A model generated the notes under the pieces. It made no database searches. It had not been told where the DNA came from and was given only the letters and a program-made list of their open reading frames with translations. A DNA stretch of 64,000 nt, from assembly GCA_035772405.1 (NCBI GenBank), contig JAYKKM010000377.1, positions 1-64,000 on the forward strand. The letters are read 5' to 3'. The position numbers and the translations under genes are program-made. Positions 54,883 through 64,000 of the stretch are shown in pieces. This stretch comes from Chrysogorgia sp. JL179-B06. Taxonomy: Eukaryota; Cnidaria; Anthozoa; Scleralcyonacea; Chrysogorgiidae. Numbering within the stretch: the first letter of the stretch is position 1; each line of letters begins with the position of its first letter.

Positions 54883-55764
54883 GACGTTCCACACAAAAAC
54901 TTTTCACTTTTTCGGAAAAAACATGTGGCAAAATAATTTCGTCAAATGACTTATTTTGTTGTCGTCAGGAAAATGACGGTTGAGGCGTTGAGCCTCCTTA
55001 CACAGAATAAAGATTCACTTAATCTTAATTATTATAGCTGACATCGCGCAAGCGATTCATTTTGCTAGTGGTTTACTTGTGTCACGTGACTACAGGCTAC
55101 AGGGACAAGTACTGTACTAAGCCTAAGGGATTAAGGGGATAGGACACGACAACAAGTAATATGGGCAAGTATATTAGTCCCAATATGGATGTCTGCAATG
55201 TTTTACATGAGGTCAGTTTCTTTTACCTCCGACATATCATGCAAACCTTTTTAATTTAACATTTGCATGTTGGCAAATTTTTGAAGTCACCATAATGACT
55301 TTAGTCGCAATTGGCTTGCATGATAAAACAATCAGATATGCTAGTATGAAAAATCAAAAAAATATGTGTAAAGAGAGATCCAATATGTCGAAAAATGCAG
55401 TTCCCATTCAGGACGATTCAGTGCGAAAATGTGACTTTCTAACGTAAAGATAGCATGCTAGCAGTCGTTCTTTTCGCGAAAAATACTCTATTATTTCCGA
55501 TTTTTTAATGAACCCTAGTTTTTCAGAAAACGTAACAGCACTATCTGTTATTTTCCAGGCTCGAAAATCATATTACATTATTATAAAATTCCAGTTAATC
55601 AATTTAATGTAGTTATAACATGAATTATAAACCAGTTTTTCAAGACGAGAAAATATCGTATATTTGTGACACGCTCACTTGGCATAGTGTAGGACTGTAG
55701 GTCGAGTATTAAAATATACTATTACTAAATGTGTTATTAGGATACATTGTTTACATTCATGGTT

Positions 55765-56635
55765 TTTCAAATAAATGCATTGGTGGCTATTACCTGGTAC
55801 AGTGACAATTTCCTGCTAGTTAACCCAGACAAATTTCAGGCTATAACCCTCAAATCGAATGACCGGAGAACAAACGGAAGCGAGGACGATATAAACCTCG
55901 AAATCAATGGATACATAGTACAATCAACTAAAGAAATTAAACTACTTGGAGTCTACTTCGACGACCACCTAACTTTTAGCAAACACATCGGCGAAATATG
56001 TAAAAAGGCGAGTCAGAAGGTGGGGGTACTGATGAGACTTCGTAAACTATCCCTTGCAAGTCTAAACTTATACTTTATAAAACATCCATCCTACCACATC
56101 TTACCTATATTTCCACTTGGTATAGCATTTCTGCAAAGCTACTGACAGACGGAAGATTGAGTGTATCCAAGAAAGAACCCTTAGAGCCATATATCAAACC
56201 AGAACTACCCCGTATCAACAACTATTGGACCAAGCAAAACTACCAACCCTATATAATAGAAGACTCCAAGACATACTCATCCTTATGTACAAATTATAGA
56301 ACGGATTAGCACCAGAAAATGTTGCAGAAATATTTCACATGAGCAGAGATATAACCTAAGAAATGGAGATTTCATCATACCGCGGTTTGAAACCATAAGA
56401 TATGGCAAACATTCAATAAGCTATACGGGACCCTACTTATGGTCAAAACTGGGAAATACAGAAAAGGACAAATCAAGCATCAGTTCATATAGTATCTATA
56501 CTTATCAATTTATAATATTGTATATTCATCCTATAACTACTTAATATTAGCTACTATATACCCTAAATAGTGTCCCCAATTAGTTTGTCAAAAGCTAAAT
56601 ACAGTATTATTATTATTATTATTATATTAATGCAA
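55765..56635 (+). pseudogene. CR1-like LINE reverse-transcriptase C-terminal third
   Basis: Encodes WYSDNFLLVNPDKFQAITLK, INGYIVQSTKEIKLLGVYFD, DHLTFSKHIGEICKKASQKV and GVLMRLRKL. After a frameshift it gives RRKIECIQERTLRAIYQT, LLDQAKLPTLYNRRLQDILI and LMYKL, then a degraded tail and an (ATT)n end. KLLGV.FDD.L.F..HI..ICKKASQK followed by QER.LRA.Y and LPTL.NRRLQDI is the thumb and connection region of a very common invertebrate LINE. 54830-55760 shows nothing recognised. Confidence 0.85.
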
Positions 56636-57265
56636 TGTTTTTAAAAGAAATACGTGAATGTATAAATAGAAATGCATTGGCTTCATTCAAATAAATATAC
56701 ACGAATGTATATAGAAACACATTCATAAATTCTTCAAAGAAATACGTGGATGTAAAATAGAAATACATTGATTTTGTTTTTCACTCGGAAGAAATACGTG
56801 AATGTAGATACTAACACATTCATTGTTTTTCACAGAAATACATGAATGTGAAACAGAAATACATCGACTTTCTTTCAAAGAAATGCACGAATGTATGTAG
56901 ATAGAAATACATTCATGGTTTTTCAAAGAAATAGGTGAATACATTGACTTTTCTTAGAGAAATAATGCATGAATGCATAGATAGAAATTCATCCATGGTT
57001 TTTCCAAGAAATGCACGAATGTAGATAGAAATACATTCATGGTTTTTCAAAGAAATACATGAATGTAAAAAAGAAATACATTGACTTTTCTTAGAGAAAT
57101 AATGCATGAATGTGTAGATAGAAATACACTCACGGTTTCTTAAAGAAATGCATGGATATAGATATAGAAATACATTCATGGTTTTTCACAGAAATACATG
57201 AATGTAGATACAAACACATTCATATGGTTTTTAAAGAAATACATTCATTTTCAAAGAAATACATC
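56630..57265. repeat. Degenerate tandem repeat, about 46 bp (GAAATACATGAATGTAGATA)
   Basis: About thirteen imperfect units alternating AGAAATACATTCATGGTTTT with TCAAAGAAATACATGAATGT. ACATTCATG and CATGAATGT are inverted, so each unit holds a 9-bp dyad. The minus-strand ORFs over it (SLKNHECISIYI) are artefacts. Confidence 0.8.
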
Positions 57266-57448
57266 GTCCGTCATTCTATGCGCCACTGCCCTCATCGGGG
57301 TTACGTCATTTAACATTTTTCTTATCAATACCCACTCGATTTCCAATTAGGTAGCTATGAAAGATGATTCATTCACTAATTGTCGCATTCCCAGAAGTGT
57401 CACAAAGTTGGTTATTAGATGGAAAATGTAAAAAGTTCAGTAGAAATA

Positions 57449-57615
57449 TACAGCGGCGGATCCAGGGGTCACGTTGGGGGGGGGGGGGGGATAGGCCAAA
57501 GTGACGACACTTTAGGGGGTTTGGGGCATGTCCCCCATTTTCTGCACTTTGAGGGTACGTTTGAGCAAAATCTAAAGACCTTAAATCACGTTTCTTTGTA
57601 GTATATCCCAAGATC
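57449..57615 (+). mobile_element. hAT-type fragment (CAGCGGCGGATCCAGG end)
   Basis: CAGCGGCGGATCCAGG followed by a G run, then CATTTTCTGCACTTTGAGGG and AGCAAAATCTAAAGACCTTA, related to the left part of the element at 51391. The right end is not identified; the satellite follows. Confidence 0.55.
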
Positions 57616-57639
57616 ATATGATATTTCTATGGCATTGTG

Positions 57640-59470
57640 TCATGTCATGTCTAATGACGGTGGATGATGGTCAATGACGGTGGATGATGTCCAATGACGG
57701 TGGATGATGTCCAATGACGGTGGATGATGGTCAATGAGGGGGAATGATGTGTAATTACGGTGGATGATGGTCAATGACGGTCAATGACAGTGGATGATGT
57801 CCAATGAGGGTGGATGATGCCCAATGAGGGTGGATGATGTGTAATTACGGTGGATGATGGTCAATGACGGTGGATGATGGTCAATGACGGTAGATGATGT
57901 CTAATGACGGTGGATGATGTCAATGACGGTGGATGATGTCTAATGATGGTGGATGATGTCTAATGATGGTGGATGATGTCTAATGATGGTGGGTGATGGT
58001 CAGTGACGGTGGATGATGTCTAATGACGGTGGATGATGTCTAATAACGGTGGATGATGTGTAATGACGGTGGATGATGTCTAATAACGGTGGATGATCGC
58101 TAATGACGGTGGATGATGTCTAATAACGGTGGATGATCTCTAATGACGGTGGATGATGTCTAATAACGGTGGATGATGTGTAATGACGGTGGATGATGTC
58201 TAATGACGGTGGATGATGGCTAATGACGGTGGATGATGTCTAATGACGGTGGATGATGTCTAATGACGGTGGATGATATCTAATGACGGTGGATGATATC
58301 TAATGACGGTGGATGATATCCAATGGCGGTGGATGATGTCTAATGACGGTGGATGATGGTCAATGACGGTGGATGATGGCTAATGACGGTGGATGATTGG
58401 CTAATGACGGTGGATGATTGGCTAATGACGGTGGATGATGGCTAATGACGGTGTACGATGTCTAATGACGGTAGATGATGGTCAGTGACGGTGGATGATG
58501 GCCAATGAGGGTGGATGATGTCCAATGAGAGTGGATGATGTGTAATTACGGTGGATGATGGTCAATGACGGTGGATGATGGTCAATGACGGTAGATGATG
58601 TCTAATGACGGTGGATAATGGTCAATGACGGTGGATGATGTCTAATGACGGTGGATGATGTCTAATGACGGTGGATGATGGTCAATGACAGTGGATGATG
58701 TCCAATGACGGTGGATGATGTCCAATGACGGTGGATGATGTCCAATGACGGTGGATGATGTCAATGACGGTGGATGATGTCTAATGACGGTGGATGATGT
58801 GTAATGACGGTGGATGATGTCTAATGATGGTGGATGATGTCTAATGATGGTGGGTGATGGTCAGTGACGGTGGATGATGTCTAATGACGGTGGATGATGT
58901 CTAATAACGGTGGATGATGTGTAATGACGGTGGATGATGTGTAATGACGGTGGATGATGTCTAATAACGGTGGATGATCGCTAATGACGGTGGATGATGT
59001 CTAATAACGGTGGATGATCTCTAATGACGGTGGATGATGTCTAATAACGGTGGATGATGTGTAATGACGGTGGATGATGTCTAATGACGGTGGATGATGG
59101 CTAATGACGGTGGATGATGTCTAATGACGGTGGATGATGTCTAATGACGGTGGATGATGTCTAATGACGGTGGATGATATCTAATGACGGTGGATGATAT
59201 CTAATGACGGTGGATGATATCCAATGGCGGTGGATGATGTCTAATGACGGTGGATGATGGTCAATGACGGTGGATGATGGCTAATGACGGTGGATGATTG
59301 GCTAATGACGGTGGATGATTGGCTAATGACGGTGGATGATGGCTAATGACGGTGTACGATGTCTAATGACGGTAGATGATGGTCAGTGACGGTGGATGAT
59401 GGCCAATGACGGCGGATGATGTCTAATGACGGTGGATGATGGTCAATAACGGTGGATGATGGTCAATACC
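57640..59470. repeat. 1.8-kb 20-bp satellite (GGTGGATGATGTCTAATGAC)
   Basis: About 91 units in CUL3 intron 2, with 19- and 21-bp variants. A block is duplicated: the rare words GGGTGATGGTCAGTGACGG (57991 and 58852) and GTGTACGATG (58451 and 59352) recur at offsets of 861 and 901, so the second copy is two units longer. No frame is open throughout. Confidence 0.96.
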
Positions 59471-59690
59471 TTATCATGCCTTACTCCCATAGTACTTGAC
59501 CATATTACATGCCTTACCCCTGTTACTCCCATATAGTACTTGACCATATTACTTACCTTATCATGCCTTACGGCTTACTCCCTTACTCCTGTAGTACTTG
59601 ACCATATTATTTGCCTTTAATCATGCCTTATTCATAATACAACCATAGCTAAACATAGTACCGGTTGCTCCTGGGAATAAGGGATAATTG
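59470..59690. repeat. Short repeats after the satellite
   Basis: Three imperfect copies of CTTACTCCCATAGTACTTGA with CCATATTA. No gene. Confidence 0.6.
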
Positions 59691-59915
59691 CTGTATAAAG
59701 TAAAGTATAAAGTATAGTATTTAAAATTTATGTTTAAAATTTATATTTAAATAAGTATAAAGTAAAGTATAAAGTAAAGTATAAAGTAAAGTATAAAGTA
59801 AAGTATAAAGTAAAGTATAAAGTAAAGTATAAAGTAAAGTATAAAGTAAAGTATAAAGTAAAGTATAAAGTAAAGTATAAAGTAAAGTATAAAGTAAAGT
59901 ATAAAGTAAAGTAAG
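59690..59915. repeat. 12-bp microsatellite (AAAGTAAAGTAT)
   Basis: About 13 exact consecutive units. The reverse-strand YTLL-repeat ORFs are artefacts of a 12-bp period. Confidence 0.95.
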
Positions 59916-60089
59916 TAAGTATAACAATAGAATACCTTATACCTTCGAAGCCAATCAAAACACAGAAAATGAATGACTGCCACCGATAACATGTGTCAGC
60001 TTACGAACGGAAGCTGATCATCATCTCGCAAAATCATAATCACAATAAATTCAAAATGGTGGTCTATCCACTTTTTCTATTCACGCGAT

Positions 60090-60240
60090 CGTGACGCGAT
60101 GCAGAACAGGGTCGCAAATTCAATTCCATCCAGAAGGCCTTGATGTTGCATTTTTCGCAAATGCTCCCTTTGATCTTAAAATGTATATAATATTCTTACA
60201 CTCTAAATTTTCCTTCACCATAAATCCCAGTTAAATCCCA
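60090..60240 (+). mobile_element. SINE (type 2) fragment
   Basis: CAGGGTCGCAAATTCAATTC, then GAAGGCCTTGATGTTGCATT and TTCTTACACTCTAAATTTTC resemble the B box and body of the SINE at 10752. The A-box half is decayed. 60240-60640 shows nothing recognised beyond short AGCAATAG words. Confidence 0.5.
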
Positions 60241-60654
60241 GTTAACTGCTAGATATCCGTGTTGGAGGTATGTGTCATAGGTGGCCAAGGCTAATCAATC
60301 TAGCTGTAGGCAATTAAGCTGAGCAATAGAGTAAGCAATTGTGCAAGCAATAGGCAATAGAGCAAGCAATGGAGCCATCGCTAGCTCGGTAATAGAGTAA
60401 GCAGTTGAGGGATAGAAACTGCAATAAGAGGTCATCATGACAACTATGGCCAACTACCAAGGCAGACCTCCCGGCACCTGTCACACTGAGCTGTTGTCTA
60501 TATATCATCTACTCACCTGATATTGGGTGGGGTAAGGGTGAAAGGTTGAAGCAAAGATTAGAGAGCAACAGAGACTGCTGAATTGCATGCAAGCAAAGAA
60601 CGCGGAACAGGCAGCAATGCTGCACTGAGATGTTGAACGTGCTAGTTGGCTTTG

Positions 60655-60842
60655 GGACTCCCCAAAAGGTTTGGAAGTCCACTGGCCAACTACATCCGTG
60701 ACTTTTCCTATGCAAAATATGCAAAAATTTAACCTCAAAATATGTGCACTCCCCAAAAGGTTTGGAAGTCCACTGGCCAACTACATCCGCAGCTAACTTT
60801 TCCTATGCAAAATATGCAAAAATTTAACCTCAAAATATGTAC
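60655..60842. repeat. Direct duplication of about 92 bp
   Basis: ACTCCCCAAAAGGTTTGGAA ... TTTAACCTCAAAATATGTGC occurs twice in tandem, the second copy with a five-base insertion (GCAGCTAAC versus GTGAC). Confidence 0.85.
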
Positions 60843-61096
60843 ACGAATATTTTGGACGAGAATAAAACTAAATGTCATTTGTATAGAAAAATATTCAGGT
60901 CATCAAATATGTTGTTACCGTAAAAAAGCACTCGGACTGACAGTGTTACAAAAGGGTTGCTGTTTGTCATATGGCATAAGTACAGTAGGTGTCTCGTGCA
61001 GTAGGCTATAGATTTTTCGGGCGGAAACTGGAAAGCGTAATCGAAGTATAAAGATAAGAGATATGCGTAAATGTATTGTAATGCTCAATATACGTA

Positions 61097-61210
61097 AATG
61101 TATTGCCATAATAATATGGAAGCAAGTCAAGTTTTAGAAACTTGTCAAGTTCTTGACTTGTTTCAAGTCAAGTTCTTGACTTGTTTCCATATTATTATGG
61201 CAATACATAC
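61097..61210. repeat. Strong hairpin (CCATAATAATATGG arms)
   Basis: GTATTGCCATAATAATATGG near 61097 is mirrored by CCATATTATTATGGCAATAC near 61185, with AAGTCAAG/CTTGACTT inverted words between. It lies 140 bp before the CUL3 exon 3 acceptor. Confidence 0.8.
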
Positions 61211-61352
61211 ATATATTGAGCTCTTATCCTTATACTTCAAATGTCCCTTACCCCCCAAAAGTATTTATGTGCAAATATTTTTTGATTTGGTTAAATCGCA
61301 AAATACGAGCATGTGCGAAAATTGAATAACACTGCCTGTTTTTTGTTTTCAG

Positions 61353-61440
61353 AAATGCGTATACAATGGTGTTGCACAAACATGGTGAAAGACTTTATAC
61401 TGGTTTAAAAAAGGTCGTGACAGAACATTTAGAGGAGAAA
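61353..61440 (+). CDS. CUL3: Cullin-3, exon 3
   Basis: An 88-bp exon after TTTTTTGTTTTCAG, ending GAGAAA before GTACGT. The first base completes Arg, then it encodes [20 protein letters not shown] and VVTEHLEEK, in phase 0. This is cullin repeat 1 of CUL3 ([26 protein letters not shown]). The next expected sequence, homologous to the [20 protein letters not shown] block, is not found before the right edge, so the gene continues outside. Immediately downstream the intron becomes a 0.6-kb A/T tract. Confidence 0.96.
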
Positions 61441-61459
61441 GTACGTACTACTGTAGTTA

Positions 61460-61851
61460 TATATTTCATACGATTATATATTTATTTTTTCATACTATTA
61501 TATATTTATTCATATATTTATTATATATTTATTATATATTTTATATATTTTATATATTTTATATATTTTATATATTTTATATATATATATTATATTATAT
61601 TATATTTATTATATTATTTATAATAATATAATATAATTATATAATTATATTTATATATTTATATATTTATATAAATATATTTATATTTATATATAAATAT
61701 ATTTATATTTAATATATAATATAAATAATATAAATATATTTATTTTTAATATATTAATATATTAATATAATTTATTAATATAATTAATTTAATATAATTT
61801 AATATATTAATAAATAATATAAATATATTTATATTTATATATTTATATATT

Positions 61852-61905
<54 letters not shown>

Positions 61906-62110
61906 TAATTATAATATAATATATATATTATATTATATATATTATATATATTATATTATATATATTATATTTTATATATATATATTATATATAATATATT
62001 TTATATATATATAATATATATATATTTTATATATTTTATATATTTTATATATTTATTATATATTTTATATATTATATATTTTATATATTTATTATATATT
62101 TATTCAAACG
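61460..62110. repeat. 0.6-kb A/T tract in CUL3 intron 3
   Basis: Almost pure TATATTTA/TATATAAA/(AT)n, beginning about 25 bases after the exon 3 donor. No coding potential. Confidence 0.95.
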
Positions 62111-62829
62111 ATTATATATTTCATACGGATTTATATAATCAGAATAAAATTCCAACAAAAAATTCAACAATGATTTCAAATGAAATTAATATTTAATCAG
62201 CATTTGTGAATAATGTTTACATGTGAATCATTTACATCTTTTGCCTGTATTATATTACATATTTATTACTAGGCTAAAACGCTTAAAAACAGCTTAAATT
62301 GTATCTTGAAGACAGTTGATCAAAATCAATATTATTTTAGATGTTTTCTAAACTTGGGAAATTAGGAACCGTGCCAAAAAACAGTGATTCGTTAAAGTGT
62401 CTATGAAGTGAAAAATCGCTAGCATTTGTTTTTGGTTTAACGGACAAAGTAGCCGGGCAAGAGCGTACACTGAAAATTTCAAGTGAATCTGCTACATAGT
62501 CTTCGAGTTATCAACTCTCAAAGTTTGGCATGGCTAATTGTTTTTGGTGAAACCTGAAACGCGCGGTTCATTGTCTTATGACGTACTGTATGCAGGTGTA
62601 CTATCAGGTCTTTCGCTAAGACTCGGCTCCCGCCGGAGCTCCGGCGGGTACTGCATAGCAAATCGCCGGCTATATGTTCCGCGTGTCCAAGCAAAATCGT
62701 CTCTGCAGGTTTGTTTTTATGATAAGCTGCTAAAATTCCATCTTTGTAATTCCTACAGTGAATGGCAGGGGACAGGTTGTTGATAATATAGTTGAATTTG
62801 CTACCTATGAATTATTTCTCCAAATCAGA

Positions 62830-63150
62830 GATAGTTTGACGCTACTCTGGCTTTAAAAGGTTTTTTGGAACTTTTCGACACTCCAATCTAGTGTCTTCAT
62901 CAGGGATCGTTGTAAAGTTAGGATCCCTATTTATATCCTCATAGAACCGATGATGATTAACAAGATGCAAATAAGTTTCTGGTAATAAACCACCGTCATC
63001 GCGATTCAATGGGGCGTGGCCGCTATTGATATGCCAAGCCTCAAGACAACGTCTCTGATGGTACCGCGGATTAGTGGTAATAATTATCCAAATGCTGAAA
63101 ATTGTATTATTAAGATTTACATTCTCCATGTGTGGTATACACAGCATCCC
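62830..63150 (-). pseudogene. Penelope-like element C-terminus
   Basis: Minus strand: NPRYHQRRCLEAWHINSGHA, PLNRDDGGLLPETYLHLVN. The motif R.CLEAWHIN....PLNRDDGG.LP..Y.HL is the conserved C-terminal end after the GIY-YIG domain in many invertebrate Penelope-like elements. Its 3' side leads into the hammerhead-like motif at 62872-62938. Confidence 0.75.
62872..62938 (-). ncRNA. Hammerhead ribozyme-like motif, copy 4
   Basis: Minus strand: GGGATC and GATCCC (stem I), TGATGA, a 6-bp stem II GACACT/AGTGTC with loop AGATTGG, then GAAA. It is the same family as copy 1 but has one C fewer before TGATGA, and stem III (AAGTTCC) is degraded. It is placed directly downstream of Penelope coding sequence. 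Confidence 0.55.
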
Positions 63151-63589
63151 CTGGCCCTCTATGAATCAGATTGTCCTTTCGGCACATTGGGACAGCTTCC
63201 TACTTCAAAACTAAGCGAAAGCCCTGGTACTATGCATATAAGAACAATGGATTTGAACATTAATGATCCATCTGCATACGTCATATACCACATATATTCA
63301 ATCCCAGTCTTTCCCTATTTCGTATAACGTTAACTACTATGCCAATGAACAAACTTTGAGAGTTGATAGCTCGAAGACTATGCAGCAGAATCACTTGAAA
63401 TTTTCAGTGAACGATCCTGCCGTGCTACTTTGTTCGTTAGAGCAAAAAAAATGCTAGCGATTTTTTTACTTCACAGACACTTTAAGACAACTGAAAAAAT
63501 TGTGAAATGTAAGAAATTTAAAAGAGCCATATAATAAAAACATTATTAACCTCGTTTGGTCGGTCTTTAAGGCAAAATTTATTATTATT

Positions 63590-64000
63590 ATAATTATAAC
63601 AATCTTTAATCAGGGTGTCCCCGTCACAGAAGTGGTTTTCAGAGGAGCCCTGCGTCATTAAAAATATATACAACAATAAATAAATAAAAAACATAACATA
63701 ACATTACAAAAAGCAAAACAAAAACAAAAAACAACCTATAAAATGCAGTTACAGTATACAATTAATAATACACTTATCAAAAATACAATAAATTAAAATA
63801 AACTTAAGCAGTTCAAATATCCATCAACTTTTTAAGTTTCGTTTTAAAAAATTTGAAAGAGGAAGGCATTTTTAGTTCATCTGGCAAAGTGTTCCAATCG
63901 ACTAGTCTTTGATAGGATAGTTTTTGTTTACCCCAGTTAGTTTTTGTTTACCCCAGTTAGTTTTAGCACGTGGTAGATAGAAATCACGTTTTCGCCGAGT
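63590..64000 (-). pseudogene. LINE C-terminus and 3'UTR at window edge
   Basis: Minus strand: LVDWNTLPDELKMPSSFKFF, KTKLKKLMDI then stop (about 63820-63900), the (L)WN.LP.ELK...S...FK..LK.. tail of CR1-like pol proteins, followed by an A-rich UTR and a TTATTATTA end near 63590. A 20-bp direct repeat (TAGTTTTTGTTTACCCCAGT) is at 63918-63957. Confidence 0.7.

Larger units (their letters stand above)
62396..63481. mobile_element. 1.09-kb TTAA element carrying a Penelope fragment
   Basis: The left end AGTGTCTATGAAGTGAAAAA TCGCTAGC and the right end GCTAGCGATTTTTTTACTTC ACAGACACT are inverted, with TTAA at 62392-62395 and 63482-63485. The inner arms (CTTCGAGTTATCAACTCTCA and its complement) extend the palindrome to about 190 bp each. 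The centre (about 62820-63260) is foreign Penelope sequence. Confidence 0.83.

Noticed and set aside
54841..54894. Lys/Ser repeat peptide upstream of the minus LINE
   Set aside because: Encoded by a 17-bp tandem repeat; only the part after it resembles LINE pol.
59721..59992. YTLL/YFTL repeat ORFs, minus strand
   Set aside because: Product of an exact 12-bp microsatellite.

Overview
The window is animal genomic DNA, AT-rich and very dense in repeats. Genes are split into short exons with GT-AG introns, and the introns and intergenic DNA are filled with transposon debris and satellites. The mix of CR1-like LINEs, Penelope-like elements with hammerhead ribozymes, TTAA-flanked MITEs, pogo, hAT and tRNA-derived SINEs suggests a marine invertebrate. 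A cnidarian is my first guess, but the sequence does not prove it. Two host genes are recognisable, both on the + strand.

(1) Positions 170-31591 hold the 3' two thirds of a RAF-family serine/threonine kinase (B-Raf type). Ten clear exons and one candidate micro-exon run from the CR2 14-3-3 site through the whole kinase domain to the stop codon. The Ras-binding and cysteine-rich domains must lie upstream of the window. Every intron phase agrees once the 37-bp micro-exon at 1260-1296 is included. (2) Positions 45810-61440 hold the first three coding exons of cullin-3 (CUL3), the scaffold of BTB-CUL3-RBX1 ubiquitin ligases; the rest lies beyond the right edge.

Layout: 1-7.3 kb, RAF exons plus LINE fragments and a Mutator-like element. 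7.3-22.5 kb, linker and N-lobe exons separated by a pile-up of palindromic MITEs, SINE copies and a Penelope fragment split by a MITE. 22.7-24.8 kb, a 28-bp satellite. 27.2-31.6 kb, the last six RAF exons with two intronic minisatellites (27 bp and 23 bp). 31.6-45.8 kb, intergenic: a 1.45-kb nested TTAA element, two SINEs, a 5-kb 27-bp satellite with higher-order structure, and a RecQ-like helicase fragment. 45.8-64 kb, CUL3 exons 1-3 with introns carrying a Penelope element cut by a hAT-type insertion, a dead pogo transposase cut by another hAT-type insertion, CR1-like LINE pieces, a 1.8-kb 20-bp satellite and a 0.6-kb A/T tract.

The two host genes have no evident functional link beyond both being signalling or regulatory genes. 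The most informative content is the set of nested insertions with intact target-site duplications, which gives a relative chronology; the set of hammerhead-ribozyme motifs; the TTAA element super-family whose different members share an AGTGCCTAT-like terminus; and satellites whose units contain dyad symmetry. I found no convincing wholly new gene system. All coordinates of repeats are read by eye and may be off by a few bases to tens of bases where 'about' is stated.
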